Origin: Comamonadaceae bacterium
Lineage (GTDB): Bacteria; Pseudomonadota; Gammaproteobacteria; Burkholderiales; Burkholderiaceae_C
NCBI GenBank assembly: GCA_030602185.1
Contig: JAUWAE010000010.1
Span: forward strand, 1-33,001
Direction of reading: 5' to 3'
DNA: 33,001 nucleotides
The stretch's first letter is position 1. Every line of letters starts with the position of its first letter. The translations under genes were made by a program, and so were the position numbers. The notes beneath the pieces are model-generated. The model did not search any database. It saw nothing but the letters and a program-made list of their open reading frames with translations, and was not told where the DNA came from. Below, one piece after another: positions 8,398 through 16,634 of this stretch.

Positions 8398-9752
8398 ACG
8401 ATCTTCCCTCCCACGATCCCAACCGCTGCCGCGTCATAGGCGTGCTCGACGACGGCGTGGCCAGCCTCGGCGCCACCGCACTGGCCCACCTGCGCACGGC
8501 CGACGTGGTGATCGGCGGCGCGCGCACGCTGGCGCTGCTGCGGCACACGCTCAAGGCCGGCGCCGTCACCCACGACCTGACCGGCCAGCTGAAGGCGGTA
8601 CCCAGCTGGGTGCGCGCCGCGCGCGAGGCCCACCAGGCCTGCGTGGTGCTGGCCACCGGCGACCCGCTGTGCCACGGCATCGCGCCCTACCTGGCCCAGC
8701 ACCTGTGCCTGGAGGCGCTGGAGATCCTGCCCAACCTGTCCACGCTGCAACTGGCCTGTGCCCGCGTGGGCCTGGCCTGGCAGGACGCGCGCATCGTCTC
8801 CGTGCACGCCGCCGATGCCGGCGAGTGGCAGCGCGGCGCCCCGCCCACGCACGGCCTGTACGCGCTGGCCCAGGCCCTGCGCGCCGAGCAGCGCCTGCTG
8901 CTGCTGACCAGCCCGGCGAACAGCCCGGACCGCATCGCCCGCCTGCTGCTGGCCGAAGGCCTGGGCAGCGACTTCCACATGGCCGTGGCCGAACACCTGC
9001 TGCAGCCCGACGAGCGGGTGCATGCGCAACTCAGCCCGGCGGAGGCGGCCCGCATGCGCTTTGCCGAACCGAACGTGGTGCTGCTGTGGCGAGCAGGGCC
9101 GCGGCCGCAGCCGGTGCGCTTCGGCCTGGCCGACAGCGCCTTCGAGCAGCGCCGGCCCGAGAAGGGCCTGATCACCAAGCAGGAGGTGCGTGCCGTCAGC
9201 CTGGCGCGGCTGCAGCTGCGCGCCGACAGTGTGATCTGGGACATCGGCGCCGGCAGCGGCTCGGTGGGGCTGGAGGCCGCCCGCCTGTGCCCGCAGGGCC
9301 ATGTGTTCGCCATCGAGAAGAACGAGGCCGACCACGCCATCGCCCGGCGCAACCACGCGGCCTTCGGTGTCAGCAACTACAGCCTCCACCTGGGCAAGGC
9401 GCCCGACGGCCTGGACACCTGGCCCGACCCCGACGCGGTGTTCATCGGCGGCTCCGGCGGCGAGCTGGCCGGTCTGATCGCGCAGGTGTTGCGGCGCCTG
9501 CGGCCGCAGGGCCGGCTGGTGATGAACTTTGTGACGCTGGAGAACCTGGCCACCGCCACCCAGGCCCTGCAGCAGCTGAACGCCGACTGGGACGTGCTGC
9601 AGCTGCAGGCCGCGCGCAGCCGCCCCATCCTGCACATGCACCGCATGGCCGCCGAGAACCCGGTGTGGCTGGTGTGCGCCGGCGTGGGCCCCATGGGCCA
9701 CGGCGAACACGGGCCGGTGGTGGTGGCGGCGGAGGAGGCGGCGCATGGCTGA
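8394..9752 (+). CDS. cobL: Precorrin-6Y C5,15-methyltransferase (decarboxylating), CbiE-CbiT fusion
   Basis: A 452-aa bifunctional enzyme. The N-terminal CbiE-like methylase domain (about 10-230) contains VIGVLDDGVASLG and ATGDPLCHGI. The C-terminal CbiT-like Rossmann methyltransferase (about 250-430) contains the SAM-binding motif WDIGAGSGSVGLEA starting at W282. Together they methylate C5 and C15 and decarboxylate the C12 acetate side chain of (cobalt-)precorrin-7. Fused CobL/CbiET is common in proteobacteria and its length is normal. It begins in an ATGA overlap with cbiD and its last 8 bp overlap the cobI start, keeping the tight operon pattern. Confidence 0.95.
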
Positions 9753-10551
9753 CGCCACGCCTTCCACTGCCCCCCGCATGGGCGCCCTGCACGGCATCTC
9801 GCTCGGCCCGGGCGACCCCGGCCTGATCACCCGCGCTGCCTGGGCCGCGCTGGAGCGCCGCGACGCCATCTGGGTCTACCCGGTGCGCAGCGGCAAGACG
9901 CCCAGCTATGCGCTGGACATCGTGCAGCGCGCCGGGCTGCCGCTGCCCGAGACCCACACGCCGCTGCTGTTTCCCATGACCCACGACGGCGAGAAGCTGG
10001 CGCGCGCCTGGCTGAAGGCCGCGCAGACCGTGCTGCCCTGGCTGCAGGCCGGGCGCGACGTGCTGTTCCTGGTCGAGGGCGACGCCTCCACCTACGCCAC
10101 CTTCGGCCACCTGGCGCGCACCCGGCGCGGGCTGGACGAGCGGCTGCCGGTGCGCACCATCGCCGGAGTCAATTCGTTCACCGCGGCCTGTGCCGATGTG
10201 GGCGAACCGTTCGCCGAGCAGGACGACACCGTGGCCATCGTGCCGGCGGCCTACGGCGTGGGCGCGGTCGACCGGCTGCTGCCCGACTTCGACACCCTGG
10301 TGCTGATGAAGATCAAGCCGCTGATCGAGGACCTGCTGGACTGGCTGGAGGCGCGCGACCTGCTGGCCGGCGCGCACTTCGTCGAACGCGTTGGCGCGCT
10401 GGACGAGCGCCGGCTGTCCGGCCCCGAACTGCTCACGCTGCGCGGCAGCAAGGTCAACTACCTCTCGCTGCTGATCGTGAAAAACCCCCACCGCGTGCGC
10501 GGCGAGCGCATCAAGGGCTGCCTCAAGAAAACCCCGGAACCTGTTGCATGA
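9745..10551 (+). CDS. cobI: Precorrin-2 / cobalt-precorrin-2 C20-methyltransferase
   Basis: A 268-aa SAM-dependent methylase (CobI/CbiL) that methylates C20 of (cobalt-)precorrin-2. The N-terminal ISLGPGDPGLITRAAW (about 16-31) and the FLVEGDASTYATFGHL block (about 108-123) are typical of this subfamily. So is the spacing to the TIAGVNSFTAACADVGEPF segment (about 139-157). An AGGAGG-like ribosome site lies within the end of cobL about 10 nt before the ATG at 9745. The stop overlaps the next gene as ATGA. Length is slightly above the usual 230-245 aa owing to both termini. Confidence 0.94.
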   Translation: MADATPSTAPRMGALHGISLGPGDPGLITRAAWAALERRDAIWVYPVRSGKTPSYALDIVQRAGLPLPETHTPLLFPMTHDGEKLARAWLKAAQTVLPWLQAGRDVLFLVEGDASTYATFGHLARTRRGLDERLPVRTIAGVNSFTAACADVGEPFAEQDDTVAIVPAAYGVGAVDRLLPDFDTLVLMKIKPLIEDLLDWLEARDLLAGAHFVERVGALDERRLSGPELLTLRGSKVNYLSLLIVKNPHRVRGERIKGCLKKTPEPVA

Positions 10552-11330
10552 GCTCCGACCATCCCCCTTCGCTTCCCCGCACCGTCCTCGTCGCCATCAC
10601 CAAACACGGCGCCGCGCAGGCCTCCACGCTGGCTCGGCAGCTGCCGCAGGCGTCGCTCTGTGTCGCCGCCAAGTTCGCCGAGGCCTGCGCCGGCCTGCCA
10701 AACCCGCTGCAGACCTACGACGGCGCATTCAAGGACCAGATCGGCGAGCTGTTCGCGCAGTTCGACCAGATCGTGTTCTTCGTCTCGCTGGGCGCGGTGG
10801 TGCGCCTGATCGCGCCGCACCTGAAGAGCAAGGACGAGGACCCCGGCGTGCTGGTGGTGGACGACGCCGGCCAGTTCGCCATCCCGGTGCTCTCGGGCCA
10901 TGTGGGCGGCGCCAACGCCATGGCCGAGACCGTGGCCGCGCTGCTGGGCGCCACGGCGGTGCTCACCACCGCGTCGGACGTGGGCAAGACCATCCCGGTC
11001 GACATCCTGGGCCGTGAGCTGGGCTGGCAGGTTGAGGCGCCCAAACTCAACATCACCCGCGTCTCGGCCGCGGTGGTCAACGAGGAACCGGTGGCAGTGG
11101 TGCAGGAGGCCGGCAGCCCGCACTGGTGGACCCGCCCCACCCCGCTGCCGCCGAACATCCACCGCCACACGCGCCTGGAGGATGTGGATCTGGCCCGCTA
11201 CCGCGCGGTGCTGTGGATCACCCACCGCCCGGTGGACGACACGCTCTGGCAGACACTGCACGAGCGGCTGGTGGTGTACCGCCCGCCGCTGCCGGCGGGC
11301 AACGACGCCACCACCGGGGCCGCGGCATGA
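10548..11330 (+). CDS. cbiG: Cobalt-precorrin-5A hydrolase, N-terminal and central CbiG domains only
   Basis: A 260-aa protein matching the N-terminal and middle parts of CbiG, which opens the delta-lactone ring of cobalt-precorrin-5A and releases acetaldehyde. Signature blocks are SLGAVVRLIAPHLKSKDEDPGVLVVDD (about 77-103) and IPVLSGHVGGANAMAE (about 109-124). The LTTASDVGKTIPVDILG block (about 139-155) marks the central domain. The C-terminal CobE-like domain, present in full-length CbiG, is absent here and is found at the start of the next gene, which overlaps by ATGA. The pair therefore looks like a CbiG split into two chains. This gene strongly supports a cobalt-early pathway. Confidence 0.9.
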   Translation: MSSDHPPSLPRTVLVAITKHGAAQASTLARQLPQASLCVAAKFAEACAGLPNPLQTYDGAFKDQIGELFAQFDQIVFFVSLGAVVRLIAPHLKSKDEDPGVLVVDDAGQFAIPVLSGHVGGANAMAETVAALLGATAVLTTASDVGKTIPVDILGRELGWQVEAPKLNITRVSAAVVNEEPVAVVQEAGSPHWWTRPTPLPPNIHRHTRLEDVDLARYRAVLWITHRPVDDTLWQTLHERLVVYRPPLPAGNDATTGAAA

Positions 11331-12451
11331 AGGTGGCCCTGGGCATCGGCTGCGACCGCGGCACGCCGCTGGTCACGCTGGCGCGAGCGGTCGACGAAGC
11401 CCTGGCCGTGGCCGGCCTTCAACGCGGACAGGTGACCGGCGTGGGCAGCATCACGCTCAAGGCCGACGAACCCGCGCTGCTGGCGCTGGCCGCGCAGGCC
11501 GGCTGGCCGCTGCACTTCTACCCCGCCACCCAGCTGGCCGAGGTGGTGGTGCCCCACCCGTCGGAGACCGTGCGCCGACACACCGGCACGCCCTCGGTGT
11601 CCGAAGCCGCCGCCTTGCTCGCCGCCGGCACCACCGAGGCCTCAGCCCTGTGGGTGGAGAAGCACCGGCTGCGCGGCGGCGACGGGCGCAACGCCACGGT
11701 GTCGGTGGCGCGGGTGATGCCGCGCACAGCCATCCCGCCCTGTGTCGCCAACCCCGATCCGGCGCGCCGCTTCACGGCCTGCGAACGCGAAGCCGTGTTG
11801 TCGCTGATGCAGGTGCGGCGCGACATGCGCCACTTCACTGCCGGTGCGCAGGTCGCTGAAGACGTGCGGGCCCGCCTGCAATCGGCGCTGCTCGCCGCTC
11901 CTTCGGTGGGCCTGATGCAGCCGCTGCGGGTGCTGCGCATCACCGACCCTGTATTGCGCGACCGGCTGGCCGCCGCCGTGGACCAGGAGCGCATGCGCAC
12001 CGCGCAGGCCCTGGGGCCCCGTGCGGCCGAGTTCCTGGCACTGAAGGTGGAAGGCCTGCGCGAATGCGCCGAGCTGTGGGCGCTGGTGCTGGCGCCCGAC
12101 GACGGCACGGTGTTCGGTCGCCGCACGCTGGCGAGCGAAATGGCGTGGTGCTCGGCCGGCGCCGCCGTCCAGAACCTCTGGCTGGCCGCGCGCGCAGAGA
12201 ACCTCGGTCTCGGTTGGGTGTCGCTGTTCGAACCCGCTGACCTGCACAGGCTGCTGGCGCTGCCCGAAGGAGCGGCGCCACTGGGCCTGCTGTGCATCGG
12301 CCCGGTGGACCGCTTCTACGAAGCACCCATGCTCATCCAGCAACAGTGGCGCCAGGCGCGTCCGGCGCCGGCCGTGTTCACCGAGAACGCCTGGGACCCG
12401 TCCTGGACCACCGGCGGTTGCGCCACACCGGAACACCTGCCGCAGGGCTGA
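11327..12451 (+). CDS. CobE/CbiG C-terminal domain fused to BluB (5,6-dimethylbenzimidazole synthase)
   Basis: A 374-aa two-domain protein. Residues 1-135 match CobE / the CbiG C-terminal domain: KVALGIGCDRGTPL at the start, then VGSITLKADE and STVSVARV-type ends. Residues about 148-345 match BluB, the flavin-destructase of the nitroreductase fold that uses O2 and FMNH2 to make 5,6-dimethylbenzimidazole. Visible BluB blocks are RRDMRHF (D166), PSVGLMQPLRVLRI (192-205), LKVEGLRECAELWAL, and VQNLWLAARAENLGLGWVSLFEP (281-303; S299). D166 and S299 sit about as far apart as the catalytic D32 and S167 of Sinorhizobium BluB. No stop or frameshift separates the domains. It overlaps cbiG-N by ATGA and ends 40 bp before cobJ. 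Confidence 0.92.
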   Translation: MKVALGIGCDRGTPLVTLARAVDEALAVAGLQRGQVTGVGSITLKADEPALLALAAQAGWPLHFYPATQLAEVVVPHPSETVRRHTGTPSVSEAAALLAAGTTEASALWVEKHRLRGGDGRNATVSVARVMPRTAIPPCVANPDPARRFTACEREAVLSLMQVRRDMRHFTAGAQVAEDVRARLQSALLAAPSVGLMQPLRVLRITDPVLRDRLAAAVDQERMRTAQALGPRAAEFLALKVEGLRECAELWALVLAPDDGTVFGRRTLASEMAWCSAGAAVQNLWLAARAENLGLGWVSLFEPADLHRLLALPEGAAPLGLLCIGPVDRFYEAPMLIQQQWRQARPAPAVFTENAWDPSWTTGGCATPEHLPQG

Positions 12452-12491
12452 TCGCCTTGCCATTCAACGCTCGCTTGTCACAAGGAACGAA

Positions 12492-13520
12492 ATGACCACC
12501 GACACCTCTGTCACCCCCCCGCACGACGCGGGCACCACCGGCGCGGCCGGCCGCATCAGCCTGGTGGGCATCGGCCCCGGCCACACCGACCACATGACCG
12601 CGCGTGCGCGCGCCGCCATTGCCGAGGCCGATGTGGTGGTGGGCTATGTCACCTACATCAAGCTGGTGGCCGACCTGCTGGAGGGCAAGGAAGTCGTGCG
12701 CAAGGGCATGACCGAAGAGCTCGACCGCGCCGTGCATGCGCTGGAAGCGGCCCGCGCGGGCAAGAAAGTGGCCCTGATCTCGTCGGGCGACGCCGGCGTC
12801 TACGGCATGGCCGGCCCTACCTACGAGGTGCTGTTCCAGGCCGGCTGGACACCGGAGGACGACGTGGCGGTGGAGATCGTGCCCGGTGCGTCGGCTATCA
12901 ACGCCTGCGCCGCCCTGGTCGGTGCGCCCCTGACGCACGACTTCTGTTCCATCTCGCTGTCCGACCTGCTCACGCCCTGGCCGGTGATCGCCAGGCGCCT
13001 GGACGCGGCCGCCGCCGCCGACTTCGTGGTGGCGCTCTACAACCCCAAGAGCGGGCGCCGCACGCGCCAGATCGTCGAAGCGCAGCGCCTCTTCCTGCGC
13101 CACCGCCGCGCGGACACGCCGGTGGCGATCGTCAAGAGCGCCTACCGGCGCCGCCAGCACATCGTGCACACCACCCTGGACCAGATGGCCGAACAGGAGA
13201 TCGGCATGCTCAGCACCGTGCTGATCGGCAACAGCAGCACCTTCCTGCGCGTGGGGCTGATGGTCACCCCGCGTGGCTACGCCAACAAGTACGACGTGGA
13301 CCAGGGCTTCGAGACCCGCGAAGGCGAGAAGGCTGGCCGCTCGCTCTCCAGCGGTCTGCTGGGCTGGATCGAGGGGCTGCGGGCCGAGCAAGCGGCCGGC
13401 GCGGGCCTGGCCGAACTCGCCAGCCGACACCGCCTGCCCGCCGACTACATCGAACAGGTGCTGGCGGCACCCGACGAACACGCACCGGCCGAGGCCAGTA
13501 CCGAGGAGACCGAGGCATGA
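12492..13520 (+). CDS. cobJ: Precorrin-3B / cobalt-precorrin-3 C17-methyltransferase, C-terminally extended
   Basis: A 342-aa SAM-dependent methylase (CobJ/CbiH) that methylates C17 and contracts the ring. Family motifs are [19 protein letters not shown] (about 23-41), [15 protein letters not shown] (about 95-109), [23 protein letters not shown] (about 130-152), [15 protein letters not shown] and IVKSAYR. The methylase domain ends near 265 (MVTPRGY). About 75 further residues follow, including a short helical segment ([22 protein letters not shown]) and an acidic tail. The usual length is about 250 aa. The extension has no Cys, so it is not the Fe-S domain of B. megaterium CbiH60. An AAGGAA ribosome site lies at 12482-12487; the stop overlaps the ferredoxin start as ATGA. 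Confidence 0.95.
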   Translation: MTTDTSVTPPHDAGTTGAAGRISLVGIGPGHTDHMTARARAAIAEADVVVGYVTYIKLVADLLEGKEVVRKGMTEELDRAVHALEAARAGKKVALISSGDAGVYGMAGPTYEVLFQAGWTPEDDVAVEIVPGASAINACAALVGAPLTHDFCSISLSDLLTPWPVIARRLDAAAAADFVVALYNPKSGRRTRQIVEAQRLFLRHRRADTPVAIVKSAYRRRQHIVHTTLDQMAEQEIGMLSTVLIGNSSTFLRVGLMVTPRGYANKYDVDQGFETREGEKAGRSLSSGLLGWIEGLRAEQAAGAGLAELASRHRLPADYIEQVLAAPDEHAPAEASTEETEA

Positions 13521-13867
13521 GCAGCACGGAAAAACCCCGCATCGGCGACTACCGCCGGCACCTGCTGGTCTGCACCGGCACGCGCTGCACACAGGACGGC
13601 GCGGCGCAGGTGCTGTTCGACAGCCTGGGCGAGAAGTTCAAGGCCGCCGGGCTGAACGAAGGCGCGCTGCGCGTCAAGCGCAGCCGCGTGAGCTGTTTTG
13701 CTGCCTGCAAGGGTGGTCCCATCCTGTGCGTGCAGCCCGACGGCACCTGGTACCACGGCGTGACCCCCGACAACATGGAGCGCATCATCGGGCAGCACCT
13801 GGTGGGCGGACAGGTAGTCGCCGATCTGGTGTTCCACCAGGGACCGGGGGTCATCGATGGTGAGTGA
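13517..13867 (+). CDS. Thioredoxin-like [2Fe-2S] ferredoxin
   Basis: A 116-aa protein with the Cys pattern of thioredoxin-like (2Fe-2S) ferredoxins: C19-x4-C24 near the N-terminus and C60-x3-C64 ([10 protein letters not shown]) in the second half, plus an extra C71. It sits inside the B12 operon, overlapping cobJ by ATGA and cobA by 11 bp, so it is almost certainly co-expressed with corrin synthesis. The role is not certain. It could donate electrons to a reductive step, to the Fe-S centre suggested for CbiX, or for ring-contraction chemistry at CobJ. A small [2Fe-2S] protein, CbiW, occurs in the B. megaterium cob operon, and this may be a functional counterpart. Confidence 0.85.
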   Translation: MSSTEKPRIGDYRRHLLVCTGTRCTQDGAAQVLFDSLGEKFKAAGLNEGALRVKRSRVSCFAACKGGPILCVQPDGTWYHGVTPDNMERIIGQHLVGGQVVADLVFHQGPGVIDGE

Positions 13868-14603
13868 GACACCGGCTGCGGGCTCGGTCTGCATCGTTGG
13901 CGCCGGGCCGGGACCGGCCGACCTGATGACGCTGCGCGCGCTGAACCGGCTGAAACAGGCCCAAGTGGTGGTGCACGATCGGCTGATCGCCGAGGATGTG
14001 CTGGCGCTGATCCCGGCCGCCGCCCGGCGTGTGTACGTGGGCAAAGCGCTGGGACACCACGCGGTCCCGCAGGAAGAGATTCATGACCTGCTGGTGGGGC
14101 ATGCGCGCCAGGGCCTGCGCGTCGTTCGCCTCAAAGGTGGTGACCCCTATGTGTTCGGACGTGGTGGCGAGGAAGTGCTGGCGCTGCAGGCTGCCGGCAT
14201 TGCATTCGAGGTGGTGCCCGGTGTGACAGCCGCCAGCGGCTGCTCCGCCGCGGCTGGCATTCCGCTGACTCACCGCCAGCTTGCAGCCAGCTGCGTGTTT
14301 CTGCCCGGCCATCTGGCGGACGACCAGGCCAGTCACGACTGGCAAGCCCTGGCGGGTGCGGGGCAGACCCGGGTGTTCTACATGGGCGTTCAGCGTCTGG
14401 CGCAGATTGCCCAGGCCTTGATCGCCCATGGGCTGCCGCCCGACACACCCGCGGCCATCGTCCAGGACGGTGCCCGACCCACACAGTCCGTTCTGGCCCA
14501 CCCATTGCGCCGTTTGGTCGAGATCGCTCCCCCCTACGGTCCTCGACCGGGCTTGCTGATCATTGGCGAAACGGTGCGACTGAGCCCGTCATTTGAAGAA
14601 TGA
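13857..14603 (+). CDS. cobA: Uroporphyrinogen-III C-methyltransferase (SUMT)
   Basis: A 248-aa stand-alone SUMT that methylates uroporphyrinogen III at C2 and C7 to precorrin-2, the branch-point reaction to B12 and siroheme. Clear motifs are [22 protein letters not shown] (about 11-32), [25 protein letters not shown] (about 88-105) and [22 protein letters not shown] (about 119-140). There is no CysG-type dehydrogenase/ferrochelatase domain, so the precorrin-2 dehydrogenase needed to make sirohydrochlorin for CbiX must be encoded elsewhere. It overlaps the ferredoxin gene by 11 bp and is the last gene of the operon in this window. The coding composition is somewhat less GC-rich than the cob genes before it. 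Confidence 0.95.
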   Translation: MVSETPAAGSVCIVGAGPGPADLMTLRALNRLKQAQVVVHDRLIAEDVLALIPAAARRVYVGKALGHHAVPQEEIHDLLVGHARQGLRVVRLKGGDPYVFGRGGEEVLALQAAGIAFEVVPGVTAASGCSAAAGIPLTHRQLAASCVFLPGHLADDQASHDWQALAGAGQTRVFYMGVQRLAQIAQALIAHGLPPDTPAAIVQDGARPTQSVLAHPLRRLVEIAPPYGPRPGLLIIGETVRLSPSFEE

Positions 14604-14868
14604 TGCGAGTGTCTGAGCCGACGGCAAGGGCGCTGACTCTCCTTGGCGACTGATTTTCGATTTTCGGTTGTGAAAACGCCCGTTCAACAGAGGCTCTGAC
14701 AAATTCATTCGCACCCAGGGCATTGAGTGCTTCCATCATTCTTGAATGGTCTTCCGGCCCATCCGATTTGAAAACCCCGTCCTTGAGATTGATCTCGTAG
14801 TTCGACCTGTTCCAGTTCCAGCCCGTCATACACCACCCGCATTGGATTCCAATGCAGTCATTGTGCAT
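14560..14868 (-). CDS. Doubtful hypothetical reading frame, possibly a gene remnant
   Basis: A 102-codon frame that I do not recognise. The middle (GWNWNRSNYEINLKDGVFKSDGPEDHSRMMEALNALGANEFVRASVERAF) has protein-like composition. The frame stays open upstream of ATG 14868 to a stop at 14947-14949, and that part (SKISADFDPSISFRLGTV) also looks protein-like but has no ATG, GTG or TTG. The 3' end runs 44 bp into the complement of cobA, which is unlikely for an intact gene. It may be a gene cut at both ends when the integrase-bearing segment joined the cob operon. An ATG at 14832 is an alternative start. Confidence 0.3.
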   Translation of the reverse strand: MHNDCIGIQCGWCMTGWNWNRSNYEINLKDGVFKSDGPEDHSRMMEALNALGANEFVRASVERAFSQPKIENQSPRRVSALAVGSDTRIILQMTGSVAPFRQ

Positions 14869-14962
14869 GACTGTTCCCAGTCTGAACGAGATAGAGGGGT
14901 CGAAATCGGCGGATATTTTGGACCTGCTGGTCAGCAGCCCAGCAAGTCAACTTGGAACGTGC

Positions 14963-16441
14963 TCAGGCTGTCTTGGCCCCAGAGCGATTGATCAAAACTT
15001 GGCGCCGCGCAGCACGCTGTCGCAATGCTTCTGCCGCCTGTAGGTGACTCAAGTGGTGATCGAAATACGACTTGAACTCCGGATCGGGGAGCTTGAGCAG
15101 CGCCGGTTCCAGCCCTTCGTGCTTGATCACTTGGATCGTCTCGGCTTGGACCGCGAGATTGATTGAGCGCACATACTTGCCATGTACACCGGAAACCGCC
15201 GTGGTTGTGTGGCCCGACACCCGGTGAATGGCCGCTGCGTTGGCACCGCGGTTGTGCAGGTCAGTGATCACTGTCGAGCGGATCGAATGAAAGGACTTGT
15301 TTGCTCCGTTTTTCAGGCGGCGCTTCACCCACACTGACCAACTTCGTCCAGCCATTTTTTCGGACTTCAGTTCGGGGCGATGGGGAAACAAGCGATCGCA
15401 GCCACGGGCCTTGAGTGCTTCAACGTACTGCCAGAACCCAAGGTCGAGCAAGTCGCTGTGCAAGGGCACGGTCCTTCGGCCACCGCGGGTCTTGGCGTCG
15501 GGGATCAGCATGACTTTGTAGCCTTCGATTTCTACGAAATCGTCGAGCTTGCGATGCGCTATTTCAGACAAGCGCGCGCCGGAGTACATGGCTACCAGCG
15601 GGGTCCAGTACCAGTCCGGGGCTTTCATTTCCTGGCGATAGTCCTCCGAAAATAACAGCTTGATGTCGTCACTGGTGAACTCTTCGTACGGCTTTTCGTG
15701 CCGTCGAATCTCGCTTTTGCCAGCCATTGCCACAGCCATCGGATTTTCACCCCGGTAGCGGCCCGTCTGGATAGCCCAAGCAAAGAGCCGGTGAATGTAC
15801 CCCCTGCGCTTTTCGAGCCGAGCCAGGCTGGTCGCCCGGCCCTGATGCTTGCCGTTCTCGCGTGAGTACTCCGCAGGCCGCCAACGCGTGTTGATGTCGA
15901 CAGACGTGACGGATTGAATCTCTGCGTTGTTGAAAAACGCCACGAACTCAGCAAAGATCGAACGCTTTTCATTGATCGTCGTGGCGCCTGGCTTCAAGCG
16001 GCGCGCTTCTTCGACAAGATGCATCTCGATCACCTCGGCCAGTCGAATCCCTGCAGACGGCAGTCCTTGCGGGCTACCCGTTATCGGCCTTGCGACAGAA
16101 GGATCGGTTTGCGGTTCCACCACAGCCGCTAGAGCAAGCTCTGGAGAACGATTAAACGCCGGTGCACCCAAGGAACCACACTTGGCTGTAACAGACGCGG
16201 CTGCAATCTGATCCTGCAAGCGGGAGCTCTGTGCACCCGCGTATTCCGCTTCCCGCCGAATGAGTGACAGCGAAAACTCCAGCGCGGCAATTTTGGCCGC
16301 GGCTGGATCTTTCGTGAGGAGGGAGCGTTGAACGACTTTGCGCCGTCCTGCACCGTCAAGTACTGGGTACCTGAGGTAGAAGACCCCGTGCCTGTTGGCA
16401 CCGAGACGGGGGACTTTGATCTTCGTTGCTTTGAGCTTCAT
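14963..16441 (-). CDS. Tyrosine-type site-specific integrase adjacent to tRNA-His
   Basis: A 492-aa integrase. The N-terminal part (1-60) resembles the DUF6538-type arm domain of island integrases (PRLGANRHGVFYLRYPV). A core-binding region follows at about 135-230, then the catalytic domain. Active-site residues seen are R290 (YSGARLSEI), H385 and R388 (SFHSIRST), H411 (VSGHTTT) and Y423 (HGKYVRS). I chose the ATG at 16441 because the family fold begins there; the frame continues 10 codons upstream. The gene starts 73 bp from the 3' end of tRNA-His and is transcribed away from it, the usual arrangement for elements integrated at tRNA genes. Its GC content is lower than both flanks, a sign of transfer. 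Confidence 0.92.
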   Translation of the reverse strand: MKLKATKIKVPRLGANRHGVFYLRYPVLDGAGRRKVVQRSLLTKDPAAAKIAALEFSLSLIRREAEYAGAQSSRLQDQIAAASVTAKCGSLGAPAFNRSPELALAAVVEPQTDPSVARPITGSPQGLPSAGIRLAEVIEMHLVEEARRLKPGATTINEKRSIFAEFVAFFNNAEIQSVTSVDINTRWRPAEYSRENGKHQGRATSLARLEKRRGYIHRLFAWAIQTGRYRGENPMAVAMAGKSEIRRHEKPYEEFTSDDIKLLFSEDYRQEMKAPDWYWTPLVAMYSGARLSEIAHRKLDDFVEIEGYKVMLIPDAKTRGGRRTVPLHSDLLDLGFWQYVEALKARGCDRLFPHRPELKSEKMAGRSWSVWVKRRLKNGANKSFHSIRSTVITDLHNRGANAAAIHRVSGHTTTAVSGVHGKYVRSINLAVQAETIQVIKHEGLEPALLKLPDPEFKSYFDHHLSHLQAAEALRQRAARRQVLINRSGAKTA

Positions 16442-16514
16442 GCGTGACACCAAGTAGTGACACCGAAGCACAGAAAAAGCAAAAAACTATTTGAAAATCA
16501 AAGACTTGCAAACT

Positions 16515-16540
16515 TGGGGTGGCTGATGGGACTCGAACCC
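16515..16540. other. Probable attachment site in the 3' part of tRNA-His
   Basis: The 3' T-arm and acceptor of tRNA-His end 73 bp from the start of a tyrosine integrase that points away. Integrases of this kind use tRNA 3' ends as attB and leave a repeat of that end at the far border. By reading I found no second copy of the GATGGGACTCGAACC block in the window, so the other border is either outside or diverged. Exact core limits are unknown. Confidence 0.5.
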
Positions 16541-16591
16541 ACGACAACAGGAATCACAATCCTGGACTCTACCAACTGAGCTACAGCCACC
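16515..16591 (-). tRNA. tRNA-His(GTG)
   Basis: On the minus strand the sequence folds as a cloverleaf. The acceptor arm is GTGGCTG/CAGCCAC with the extra 5' G (-1) opposite C73 typical of tRNA-His. The D-arm region is AGCTCAGTTGGTAGAGT. The anticodon stem is CAGGA/TCCTG around the loop TTGTGAT (anticodon GTG), and the T arm contains GTGGGTTCGAATCCCAT. The 3' CCA is encoded (16515-16517). It lies downstream of ppiD and its 3' end faces the integrase gene, so its 3' half is the probable attachment site. Confidence 0.97.
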
Positions 16592-16601
16592 GTAGCCTCA
16601 A

Positions 16602-16607
16602 ATTATA
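16602..16607 (-). promoter_or_regulatory. -10 element of the tRNA-His promoter
   Basis: A perfect TATAAT on the minus strand lies 10 nt upstream of the tRNA-His 5' end, in the 43-bp gap after ppiD. I do not see a good -35 at standard spacing, which would fall at the end of ppiD. It suggests that tRNA-His is transcribed separately from ppiD. Confidence 0.5.
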
Positions 16608-16634
16608 GCGCGATAGAAGCTGGTTTTGGGGTTT

